DNA of 64,000 nt, taken from assembly GCF_036898095.1 (NCBI RefSeq), contig NC_090745.1, positions 85,675,717 through 85,739,716 on the forward strand. The letters run 5' to 3'. The position numbers and the translations under genes are program-made. The notes beneath the pieces were generated by a model. The model was not told the origin of the DNA. It saw only the letters and a program-made list of their open reading frames with translations, and did no database searches. Positions 52,234-62,479 of the stretch are shown one piece after another (the stretch's first letter is position 1; each line of letters begins with the position of its first letter). The DNA is from Palaemon carinicauda. Taxonomy: Eukaryota; Arthropoda; Malacostraca; Decapoda; Palaemonidae.

Positions 52234-53120
52234 CTCAAATAGCTGACTTTCTCTTATATCTGAGGAAAGAACGATCTCTTTCAGCTCCCACTATCAAGGG
52301 TTTCAGAAGCATGTTGGCATCAGTCTTCCGTCACAGAGGCTTAGATCTTTCCAACAATAAAGATCTACAGGACCTCCTTAAGTCTTTTGAGACCACGAAG
52401 GAGCGTCGTTTGGTTACACCTGGTTGGAATTTAGACGTGGTACTAAGATTCCTTATGTCAGACAGGTTCGAACCGCTACAATCAGCCTCCCTGAAAGATC
52501 TCACCTTAAAGACTCTTTTCCTGATATGCTTAGCCACAGCTAAAAGAGTCAGTGAGATTCATGCCTTCAGCAAGAACATCGGATTCTCATCCGAAACGGC
52601 TACATGTTCTACAACTTGGTTTTCTAGCCAAACACGAGCTGCCTTCTCGGCCTTGACAAATATCGTTCGATATTCCAAACTTATCGTATGGTTGGAAATG
52701 AACTAGAAAGAGTCTTATGTCCTGTAAGAGCTCTTAAGTTCTATTTAAAAACCTTTACGAGGCCCGTCTGAAGCTTTATGGTGTTCAGTTAAGAATCCAT
52801 CTTTGCCTATGTCAAAGAATGCTTTATCCTATTTTATCAGACTGTTAATACGAGAAGCTCATTCCCATCTGAATGAGGAAGACCAAGCTTTGCTGAAAGT
52901 AAGGACACACGAAGTTAGAGCTGTCGCAACTTCCGTGGCCTTTAAACAAAATAGATCTCTGCAAAGTATAATTGACGCAACCTATTTGAAAAGCAAATCA
53001 GTGTTCGCGTCTTTTTATCTTAAGAATGTCCAGTCTCTTTACGAGAACTGCTACACTCTGGGACCATTCGTAGCAACGAGTGCAGTAGTGGGTGAGGGCT
53101 CAACCACTACAATTCCCTAA
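51342..53120 (+). pseudogene. A3 tyrosine recombinase, frameshifted
   Basis: The frame is open for 454 codons (to 52706) and includes TAKRVSEIHAF (Arg-I). An indel near 52612 then shifts it. Another deletion near 52750 removes several codons. The last frame (52803-53120) holds THEVRAVATS and FASFYLKN, so H-x-x-R and Tyr are still encoded. Box II has ATYLKS where A1 and A2 have ATYWRS. Confidence 0.85.
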
Positions 53121-53525
53121 TTCCATAACCTTTTTAATCTTTCTCTTGAAATGTTTTATTATTGTTTTTGGGTTGTCCGGAAGGCTAAGAAGCCTTTCGC
53201 ATCCTACTTGATTTGGCGGGTGGTTAAAGTCATTTCTTGAGAAGCGCCTAGATTAGAGGTTTTGATGAGGTCCTGTTGTATGGGTTGCAACCCTTGATAC
53301 TTCAGATCCTAGGGGTCGCTGAGCATCCTAAGAGGATCGCGAGGCTCCGTAAGGAAGACGTACTTAAAAAGGCAGAGTAATTGTTCAAGTCGACTTCCTT
53401 ACCAGGTACTTATTTATTTTATGTTTGTTATTTTGAATAACTGCTAAAATGAAATACAAAATACTTAGCTCATAATAATGTAAACATGTAATGCTGGTCT
53501 CTACCCACCCCCCTGGGTGTGAATC

Positions 53526-53615
53526 AGCTTATATGATCACCGGCTAAGTTTAATATTGAAAAATGTTATTTTTATTAATAAAATAAATTTTTGAATATAC
53601 TTACCCGGTGATCAT
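53526..53615 (+). repeat. Internal complementary region of A3
   Basis: Sequence identical or nearly identical to the A2 ICR (36833-36924): GATCACCGGCTAAGTTTAAT joined to TTTTTGAATATACTTACCCG. Confidence 0.92.
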
Positions 53616-53664
53616 ATATTAAAGGACCCTCCCTTCCTCCCCAATAGAGACCCAGTGGACCGAA

Positions 53665-53818
53665 GAGAAAATTGGTTCTTTGTTTACTTGGAGTACTAAG
53701 TACCTGCTCGACAGATGGCGCTGTTGATGTACACCCCCACCTGCATAGCGATCGCTGGCGTATTTTGACCGTAGGTTTTTCTGTCGAGCAACAGAGTTGC
53801 AGCTTATATGATCACCGG
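53665..53818 (+). repeat. Right inverted terminal repeat of A3
   Basis: The exact inverse of 47778-47932 within reading accuracy. The outer tip extends to about 53864. Confidence 0.92.
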
Positions 53819-53864
53819 GTAAGTATATTCAAAAATTTATTTTATTAATAAAAATAACATTTTT

Positions 53865-54309
53865 TGGTAACTCTAGGGCCCGTTTTTTATAGCTACGAAG
53901 AACAAGCTTTTGTCGTTTAACTAAAGGAAAAACTTTCCATACCTTTTTTTGGGAATTGCCAGAGTAGGAACCCAAACTCAGGAGAGAAGTTCGTGAGTGG
54001 TGAGCTCCCCTGGTGAGCCCACCGCACTCTTGATACTCACAGTTTGAAGTTGAAAGAGATGTTCATTAAAACACAAACAACATAAAATGGTGAGAGAAGG
54101 CCATTATGTGACCTAGAGCCTAGTATCAAAATTATAAATTATGCTGAAGTTTATTTATGACATCTCTAGGTTACATTACTGACTATCACATTAACCCAGT
54201 GATGGGTAAATGATAATCAGACAACAAACTTATTCAATTTATATCCTTATCTATTGTTCATGTTTTCTCTATATTTACTTCTTGTATAAAGATTTAAAAG
54301 GAAAAGCTA
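53865..54309. other. TRMT13 intron 2; no gene seen
   Basis: Mixed AT-rich intronic sequence without open frames or recognised repeats. Confidence 0.55.
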
Positions 54310-55210
54310 ATAATGAAAGGAATAGTATAGAAAATTAATATTTTTATTTCTCAACCTTTGTATTATAAATATCAGCAGAGAAAGTAAAACTATCAAAGTA
54401 ATTTTTTTTTTTTACATTTATGAAAACACTAGTGTCTAGTGTGACAAATAAAGCCCTAAAGAATGCTAGAGGTACAGTATTTGGATTAACTAGAATTAGT
54501 ATTGCATTGACATTCTCACCAACGAAGAACCAAGAAAACATACGTACGCTACTTTAGCTTCTCTAAGACTTGTAAGTCACATGCGACACAAAGACAAGGC
54601 AAACATGGTAATTTTCTCACAGACTTGTGCACTAGGTTAGGTTTTAGTGTTTAAGAAAGAGGAAAGGGTAAAAAAAGTTGGTTAGGTTGGTTGAAATGAT
54701 ATTAAAAAGAACAAAGATTTAAAACGAAATGCTAATAATGAATGGAATTGTGAATATACATTCTGCTATATTCTTTTTTTTTTCAAATTTAATTCTAAAT
54801 ATTTGGCTTATCTTAAACTTTCTTTCTTCTCTCTCAGTTCTTGATTTCTTAAAGCATCATCTTAAAAGATAAAATTTTTATTATATGGACTGTATACCTT
54901 AGAAAATCAATATTTTTTTTATTTCCCAACCACTGTATTATGAATATCAGCAGAGAAAATAAAACTATCAAAGTTATTTTATTTTATTTTGCAATTATGA
55001 AAACACTAGTGTGAAAATTAAGCCCTAAAGAATGCCAGGAGTGTTTGGATTAACTAGAGTTAGTTTTGCATTGACCTTCTTACCAATGAAGAACCAAGAA
55101 AACACACTTGTGCACTAGGTTAGTTTTTAGTGTTTGATAAAGAGGAAAGGGCCAGAAGAAGTTGCTTAGGTTGGTTGAAATGACGTTAAAAAGGACAAAA
55201 ATAGCACCAA
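54310..55210. repeat. Tandem duplication with ~575-bp period
   Basis: 54318-54720 and 54893-55205 are diverged direct copies. Shared in order: ATATCAGCAGAGAAA, AAAACTATCAAAGT, ATGAAAACACTAGTGT, AAGCCCTAAAGAATGC, GGATTAACTAGA, GAAGAACCAAGAAAACA, AAGAGGAAAGGG and AGGTTGGTTGAAATGA. No coding capacity is conserved, so it is an intronic segmental duplication. Confidence 0.85.
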
Positions 55211-55495
55211 TAGCAGGGTGTGGCAAGACAGGATATGTTAAGTGAGAGTTGGTTTACATCGAGGATTAGCACTTGAGCCCTTTCTGTTTGGGCTAGTTCT
55301 GGATGTATTGAGTAAAGGAATTAAGAATAAAAATTTATAGGCCTTGTTGAATACATATGAGCCAGTGATTATGTCAGAGATTGAAGAATTGCAGAGTATT
55401 AAAAAAAATCTTAATTGCGGTAGTATGCAAATCGTCATCGTCGTCGGCGCCCACTCATGTCCGAGTATTGGGTTCTGTCGTTAGCCATCAGCCTC

Positions 55496-56626
55496 CTATC
55501 TGTGGGGTGGGTGCTTATGTCTGATGTGGCTGTTAAGTCCTAGTCTGTGGTGGAAGAGTCGCGGACAGTGTTCACAAGGGAGGGTAGGTGGTGGGCGGGG
55601 CTGTTCTAATCGCTCTCTCCTTCTTCTCCTCCTAGCCTCCTCATTTTGTCTCCTCCTCTCCTCGAAGTCCACGGTGCCATGGTGTACTGTACTCCTCCAG
55701 GTTTTCCTGTCCCTGGCTGTTTCTTCCCATGAGGAAGGATCGATGTCAGTTAGAGCCAGGGTGCGCTTTAGTTGATCTTTATAGCGCATTTTCGGGGCTC
55801 CTCGTGGTCTGGTGCCCTGGGTCAGTTCTCCGTAGAATATTTTCTTTGGGAGCCTAGACGGATCCATCCTATGCACGTGTCCTATCCAGCGGAGGCGGTG
55901 GTGGATGATGGTGGCCTCCACGCTGGTCAGCGAGGCACGTTCTAAGACTTCAATGTTGGTGGTGTGGCTCTCTCAGGGGATTTTCAAGATCTGCCTCAGT
56001 TTCATTTGTTGAAAGCGTTCTAGGTTTTTAAGATCGTTTTTATATAGCGTCCATGTTTCACATGCATACAGGAGCGTGGAGAGGACTACTGCCTTGAACA
56101 CCATTATTTTGGTGGTCATTGTCAGTGCGTGGTTGTTAAATACGCGGCAATTGAGTCGGCCAAAGGCGGAGTGGGCTGCCCTGATCCTGTTCTCCACGTC
56201 CTTTTTGCTTGTGGGAGCTGATGTTAGGATGCTTCCTAGGAAGGAGAACTGGTCCACCTGTTCTAACGGTTGGTCATTCACTGTGGTATTGAAGTTGGGG
56301 AGCATCAGTCCTGGTGGATGTTGGACAAGGGTCTTGGTTTTGTCTGTGTTGACTTGCATCCCAAAACGTTCGTAGGCAGAGTTGTATGCATCAGCTAACG
56401 ACTGCAGGTCCTCTGCCGTCTGACCTGGGGTGGCATTGTCGTCAGCATACTGCAGTTCTCGCACTGCACACAAGGTGGTCTTGGTTCTGGCGCGGAGTCT
56501 AGCGAGGTTGAAAGCGCCTCCATCCATGCGGAAACGTAGGTCGACTGAGGGTGTGTCTGGGGGAATCTCGTTGAGCATTGCTGCGGTGTATAGTGAGAAA
56601 CACGTTGGGGCCAGAACACACAAATG
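55496..56626 (-). mobile_element. Non-LTR retrotransposon RT with C-terminal C2H2 finger, one in-frame stop
   Basis: The minus strand starts inside the RT (CVLAPTCFSLYTAAML), reaches the catalytic LQYADDNA, then KTKTLVQHPPG, VDQFSFLGSIL, LLYACETWTLYKNDLKNLE, and after a TGA at 55973-55975 continues in the same frame with RLRWIGHVHRMDPSRLPKK and a basic Arg/Glu-rich stretch. It ends in CEHCPRLFHHRLGLNSHIRH, a C2H2 zinc finger. The frame is otherwise open for about 375 codons. The N-terminal endonuclease and early RT are missing (5' truncation). I cannot fix its clade. It is in antisense orientation in TRMT13 intron 2. Confidence 0.85.
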
Positions 56627-57221
56627 TAGGTAAAATAGTTGTGTCCAGCAAGTAGGTAGGGGATAGGATATTTACACAAGATACAAGAGGCATAGATTCA
56701 AAATTTATAGAGAATCTAGATACAGTACTTGAAATCTATTTTGAGCCAGAAGAGAGGGTGGACAGCTAAGGTTTAAATTAGGTTAAAATCAGACTAGGGG
56801 AAATGGAAGGTGGTGGCAGGGTAGTGTGACAAAACTATGCCAAATAAACTGAAAATGAAGACATATTGTTCTAGAATTAGACCAGTGTATGGTTCATAAA
56901 TATGAGTAATAAGGAAGAAACATTATAAGGTGCAGCGAACAGAAATAAGGATATAGATTTGGATTTTGATCTCTGCGAGACATGCTGACAAATGAAGAAA
57001 TTAGCAGTGAAAGGGTGGTAAAAATTATTGATTTGATAAGAGTTAATGTTGAGGTGGTATTAAGATTTAGTGAAGATGGGTAAGGGGGATCTCAATAAAT
57101 AGACCTTTACAGTAAACTCCAATCATTGTTGTAATCAAACAAATTCCCTAAAATTATAAACTGTCTCTTCTAACAGATAAATTTTGTATGTTACATGAGG
57201 ATACTGTAAAATTTGAAATAT

Positions 57222-57224
<3 letters not shown>
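56627..57224. other. TRMT13 intron 2; no gene seen
   Basis: AT-rich, with nothing recognisable before the CT microsatellite. Confidence 0.55.

Positions 57225-57315
<91 letters not shown>
57225..57315. repeat. (CT)n microsatellite, ~45 units
   Basis: An uninterrupted CT run of about 90 bp. The minus-strand Arg/Glu repeat frame across it is an artefact. Confidence 0.97.
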
Positions 57316-57320
<5 letters not shown>

Positions 57321-58078
57321 ATGTTAGCCAACATGTGAATTTAATCACATGGTCTGTAGGGGACTTGCAGATGACTTACCAGGCAGGACATGTTCAGGTG
57401 TTTTCATGTCTGAATACAAGTGGTGATTAATGGTACAAATTTTGCCTAAATGAGAGCTCGAATATGGGGTTGCCAGTTTGTATATTAAATCTGCCTTGTG
57501 GCTCATAAGGAATGCACATACTACTGGAAACCTATTTGACAGTGCATGTACTTCAGTAGACAAGTAGACGTACATAATCCCATAATGGTTTATGCATATG
57601 ATCTTTCAAGGTCTCTCACATAGTTCTCAATGCAAGAGTAATAAGATAGATTTTATTATTTATATGACATATCACATACTAGCAGAATAACTTTAGAAAG
57701 GTAGTATCTAATACAGTACGGCAGTAGAATGTAAGTCATTACAGTTACACAAACATAAGAGATACTTAAGAGAAACACAGTACTGTACAGTAATTTATTG
57801 TATAATTGACACAAAATATGCCGAAGGGTGTAAACACTAGAAGCCAAAATATGAACATACCGGGAAAATATAGTAATGTACTAACACAGTTGCAGTTTAC
57901 AGAACTCTATTTTAGGGCTTTCTTTTTTCTTTTGTAATTATAGTATTTTCAAATGTAACTTCTTTGTATATTCTTAAAAATTCCAAATACTGTACATTTA
58001 TGTAAATTCTTAGTTTGTCTACCTATTAAAACAATGTAATATTCTATATCGTAAAAGAATAAGCAATTTTTTTTCCAG
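57316..58078. other. TRMT13 intron 2, 3' part
   Basis: AT-rich. The last 15 bases (TTTTTTTTCCAG) form a strong polypyrimidine tract and acceptor for exon 3. Confidence 0.7.
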
Positions 58079-58269
58079 CTCATGTTATGAACATCGCCTG
58101 CAAAAACACTTGGAAATTTGTAATGCAAAGGAAGTGTTAGGCTTTGAATATATCAAGAAGAATGTGAATCTTGGCCTGTCCCTGGAAGAACCTTTAAAAG
58201 TATCCTTGTCATCTTTATCAGATGTTGAGCTACTTTCTTTCATCAAGAAAGTAGAAGTTGTTCATAAAG
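58079..58269 (+). CDS. TRMT13: TRMT13 coding exon 3 (CHHC finger and linker)
   Basis: The first base completes the His codon split from exon 2. It then reads SCYEHRLQKHLEICN, finishing a C-x5-H-x9-H-x3-C finger, the U11-48K-type CHHC finger typical of TRM13. The rest is a linker ending in LSSLSDVELLSFIKKVE, which matches the SSLSE...LIKK segment before the methyltransferase domain in other animals. The donor is AAAG|GTATGG (phase 1). No further exon is visible before the window end, so the catalytic Trm13 domain lies further right. No frame disruption is seen over the three exons. Confidence 0.88.
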
Positions 58270-58339
58270 GTATGGTAGTATTTTATTGATGGTACTGTGC
58301 TATACTTTGATTTTATTTCAGTGATTCACCCAAAATTTA

Positions 58340-58760
58340 TAGTTGTTCCTACATGAATACAAACCCTTGTTCTTTAGTCAGAGTATTTTTTTTTAGCTTG
58401 GCTGAAACTTGGCCATCAAAGATAATAATGAGGTTTCGGTAGTTACTGATTGGCGTCATGGAAGCTCCACCCCCTAGCCAGTACACTGAGTAGCCACTTT
58501 CTTACCTGTTGGAGAGTAGAGATGTACCCCTGTGCTGCCAATTGGCTGTTTTAATATTTTTTCTAGATATTGGTTAGCAGTTTGTTGTGTGCAGGGGAAA
58601 ATAAGGTAGAAGAAAGGTTTTGTATTTTTCCTGATAACTATAGCAGACTATCAGTTTCTGTGTAACCTGCTGATATAAACTTTTTGTTCAACAGCATTCC
58701 TGTTGCTGTGTATTCCCGTGCAATTATAGATTAGTGATGATGATGTCATCGTAACTCAGG
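58340..58760 (+). repeat. Possible third DIRS-like terminal fragment
   Basis: TTGTTCCTACATGAATACAAACC, then TTCTTTAG, GCTTGGCTGAAAC and TGGCCATCAAAG follow the same order as family B's left tip (TTGTTCCGTAAC, ACAAACC, TATTTAATA, GCGTTGCTGAAATG, GAGCCATTAAA), but identity is low. Around 58615-58640 GGTTTTGTATTTTTCC then resembles an inverted right tip. It begins about 70 bp after the exon 3 donor. It could be a small relic or a distinct family. Confidence 0.4.
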
Positions 58761-59281
58761 AAGTGGAACATCGTTGCAAACAGTCAATAGAAATAGAACC
58801 AAAAGTTACTCCTTCCCCTCTGCAGCACCTTCTGCTCTTCACACTGTCTTTTGGAAGAAAGAGCTCCTCCTTTCTGTTTTCTCATATAAAAGACATAATG
58901 TAGTCTTGTAAGTTGATCAATAGGAGTTGTGTATATGTGATGTGACTTACTATTTCTCTCCCCATGAGAGAGACAGTGTTGCCCAAGCGTCACAGTGACT
59001 TTTACCGAAGATGAAGAATAAGACAACGATAAGATTAGCGTGCTGTTATAAGTGTGTGTGGTCCTGCAGGAGCACCAACTCATCTGTACGCTCATGCTAT
59101 TAGGGGCGCTACTATGTTCTATTGTGGACCCTCACCAATTATTGAAGTGCTTATCATCTTGTGACTTGATTTCTTTTTAGAAACCCTTAAAAGAAGAGAG
59201 GGAAGCTAGTCTTGTGTATGTAAACCCAGTTCAGTTACAGGAAATTCAATAATATTATCAGGCACATAAATAAATGTATGA
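58761..59281. other. No gene seen
   Basis: A minus-strand frame of 103 codons (58784-59095) has no recognisable features. No splice-bounded TRMT13 exon is evident here. Confidence 0.5.
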
Positions 59282-59301
59282 TTTTTAAATATTTAACTTA
59301 G

Positions 59302-59457
59302 CCGGTGAATATATAATAGCTGCAACTCTGCGGCTCGACAGAAAACACACTTAAAAAACTCGCGAGCGATCGCTATGAAGGTTGCGGGTGTGCCCACAAG
59401 CGCCAACTGTCGGCCAGATACCACTCTTGTATGTAAACAAAACCTTCAATTCTTCTC
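59302..59457 (+). repeat. Left inverted terminal repeat of A4
   Basis: Aligns with A1's ITR (GCCAACTGTCGGCCAGATACC, GTTGCGGGTGTGCCCAC, GCGATCGCTAT shared) with several differences. Its partner is outside the window. Confidence 0.85.
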
Positions 59458-59685
59458 TGTCGACGTTGACAACAAGACGTATCAATACTCGCTGTAGAAC
59501 CTGGAGTTTTCTCAACATATTTGGTGAAGTACTTCATTTTGGTTTGAGCTTTCGCAGTGCAGGTGTTTTATCTTCATCTTAATGAACTCGTTTTTGGATA
59601 GATTTAATTTTTGATGACAAAGAGAGTATGGACTTTCTTTGACTTTTAAATGGCCGACCCTTCCCTTAGACGGAAGTGTGTTTAG

Positions 59686-60545
59686 GCTTTTAGCAATTAT
59701 CTTATCACGTTATAAATTAATTATAGATTTTCCTCTATATATTTTATATCAACCGCCTTTATTAGGCCTCTTCGATTAGCTTTCCATTTATAATAAACAT
59801 CAAAATAAATTTTAATGATTTGTTTATATGCGACCTTTCCTGAGAGTAGGCGGTCCTAACTTGGAAACCGAAGTTAAAAAAGAGCTAATGATTTAAAACT
59901 TATTAAATGAATATTTTTTGATAGATATTTTATGAAAGATTTTCTTTGAATAGTCTTCGTACTGTTTCAAAGATGAACTAACGTTTAGTTTATTTATGCT
60001 ACGCAGTTTGCGCTCTATCGTTACGATAGAGAGAGAGAGTATCACGGTTTCACTTTGCAGAAAGAGTAAATCGATTCTGACGTTTTGTTCATTCTTCTTT
60101 CAAAGCTTAAATGTTTTAAATTCTATTTTAAAGGAACTTTTTGATTGAGAAACCTTTCAGTTTTTTCCTTTGGTCAAATAACCTGTTTTTTTGACGAAAT
60201 GTAAGTGGGCTCTTCTCTTAGGTGCGAAATCAAGAGAGAGAGAGAGATAGAGACGGAGGGAGAGAGAGGAGAGAAAACGTTCCGTTCTTTATCTCGTCCC
60301 AAGCGGGTAACGTTGTTCACGAGTTACTCTCGTCCCTAGTCTCTGTACGGGGAGAAAGGATAAAACGTTTTTAGTTTTTTATTCTCGTCCCAAGGCAATG
60401 TACGGTGAGAGATTGAAAACGTAGTTTTGAATGAACTAGTGTTTAGTCTCTTCCCCAGCCACTGATTTTTTTATCTTAAAATATGTTTACTGTTTTTTTG
60501 CTGGTATTAATGTGCTTGCATTATACGACTGATTTCGCAATTACA
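59686..60545 (+). other. Shared non-coding segment inside gag of A4
   Basis: Homologous to A3 48165-49077 from GGCTTTTAGCAATT to TTTCGCAATTA. Small indels are frequent and no reading frame is kept in common, so it is not coding. It contains the same hairpin CTCTATCGTTACGATAGAG (about 60008). Confidence 0.82.
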
Positions 60546-60689
60546 ACCTTTTGATGAGGGTAGAATTGCGTGCTTCAGGTAGAAATCAGTTTTATTCATA
60601 CCTGATGTGAATTGTTAAAAGATTCGATTTCAGTGAAATAAGTGCAAAACAGAAAATCGTAGTGATAAAGTGATATTGCGCAAAGTGTT

Positions 60690-62400
60690 ATCAGTGTTGC
60701 GACCAAAGGTTCGTCTGTTCGTGCCTGTCGTTCGCCTAGTCCGGGACTTCTTGCAAGCTCCCAAGCCTAGGGGAGAAGTAATGTCGTACGACTTATGGGT
60801 TCGAGAGGCCTTGATCAGCGAACAGACGTTCCCTCTATGGTATCGGGTGTATCTTACCAAGATCACCCCTACCATAAGGCGAGAGAGACGATTTTCTCCT
60901 CGTCATCCGAAGGCTTTTCGCATAAGAAACCGTGAAACAAGGTTTCGAGGCCCTTTAAGCGAAAGTCAGTCCTTTCAGGACAGGTCCAGCGTCCTGGTTT
61001 TAACCATTAGGACAGCTCTGACCCTATGCAGTCATCGGAAGACTGCTCGCCGCCTAACAAAAGCGTAACACAGACTCCGAGAGTCTTTTTGTAGGCAAGG
61101 TTTTGCGGTCACAGACGTTACTCTCGTCTCTTACCGCTACCATTCCCGTTGATCCTAAATGGGTTGTACGGCAAGACATGCAGAATAAGCTTGCCTCCCT
61201 TATGGAAGACTATTCTGCCGATAAGTCCGTTGAGCCTAGCCGTTTATCTCATCGAGATCCTGGCTTTCAGCCACCCTAACGTTCCTTTGTGCGTCCTGTT
61301 GACGTTGGCGTAGCTAAGTCACGTCAGTCAGGTTGTTTAGAACCCCACTCGATGCGGTCTCGTGTGGATTTTCAGCCACATTTGGACGTTAGGCCACTTG
61401 CTGATGCTCCTGTTGACGTTCAGGACGTTCGCTAACAATCGGAGTTGACTTGTTTTGACGCTGAGCGTCAACCTCCGCATTCTAGAGTTGTTTTGACTGC
61501 TCAGTCTAGGCGGTCAAAGCAGTCTCGAGTGGACGCTGTGCGTCCTCACGCACCTGTTGTTGTTGACAGTTCACAGACTGTCAAGCAGTTACATGACGTT
61601 GCGTCCTGGTCTCTCGCACCTGTGGTTGTTGACAGTTCACAGACTGTCAAGCAGTTACATGACGTTGCGTCCTGGTCCGCTACTAATGCACCAGTGAGTG
61701 TGGACTCTGCTTGTAAAGCATTGCCACCACGGTAGGTCTCTCCCTTGCTTGAGACTCAGCTATTATCGGACAAGGTTCCTTCAGATGAGGAAGTTGCTGT
61801 TCCCCCTCCTACTGATATTCCCTTGAGGACTCTGTCAGACGGAGAGGAGCCTAAAGCTGCTTAGCCCTCTATGGACTTTAAATAAATCATGCTGATTTTT
61901 AAGGATCTTTGTCCGGATCTTTTTGTAACTGCTGCTCCTCGTTCGCCTAAACGTCAGAGCTTACACTAGGCCTAGCTACTTCGAAGCCGTTGTTTTATAA
62001 GCTAGTGCTCTCTCGCTCTCCTAGAGAGCTTTACGTTTGCTAGGCGATTGGTTTATCACCAGGAGGAGTTTGGGGGATACAGCCTTTGCTTTCCCTTCTT
62101 TTAAAATGGCTTATAGAGCGAGAGTCTGATATGACACGAGAGAAGTTCTCGGCTTGGGAGTTCCTGCCTCTGCCCAGATAGACTTCTCAAACCTCATAGA
62201 CTCTCCCTGGCGCCTGGCCATGAGACGCTCCAAGATTTTACAGGTCAACTTCACAGCTGTTTTCGAGCCTTTGAAGTTTTGCTGTACAATTATGTCATGC
62301 ATAAACAAGGCTTTCAGGGATGGCTCCAATGATCTGACAGCCACGTTCTCTGCAGGAACAAGTCCCTCAGGGATGGCTCCATGATTTGGCAGCCATGTTC
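60690..62400 (+). pseudogene. A4 gag remnant
   Basis: Homology to A2 gag restarts near GTGTTGCGACC (A2 31520) in a shifted frame (60670-61068), passes through GVPASAQIDFSNL (about 62154) and ends near repeats of AGGGATGGCTCCA (62317 and 62370), a 45-bp duplication. A ~65-bp duplication (61555-61690, with TGACAGTTCACAGACTGTCA) parallels that in A3. Stops are frequent. Confidence 0.75.
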
Positions 62401-62479
62401 ACTGCAGGAGTACGTAAGAGGCAAGTGCGCTCAATGTGTTCATTGTCAAGACAAACTTCACGATGAAGTCTACCAGGCT

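Larger units (their letters stand above)
47757..53864 (+). mobile_element. DIRS family A copy A3, chimeric and defective with identical ITRs
   Basis: Both ITRs, the ICR and the outer tips are intact, and the ITRs are identical by eye. The interior is rearranged: a 12-codon gag start, about 0.9 kb non-coding, a partial gag (49078-50295), a second partial gag (50297-51000), a jump into the end of RT (51000) with RT palm deleted, RNase H (51290-51700) and a broken YR (to 53120). None of the proteins is complete, so it was presumably mobilised in trans. It lies in TRMT13 intron 2, in gene orientation, 14 bp from B3's end. Confidence 0.9.

Noticed and set aside
57154..57348. Arg/Glu dipeptide-repeat open frame
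   Set aside because: It is a translation of the (CT)n microsatellite.
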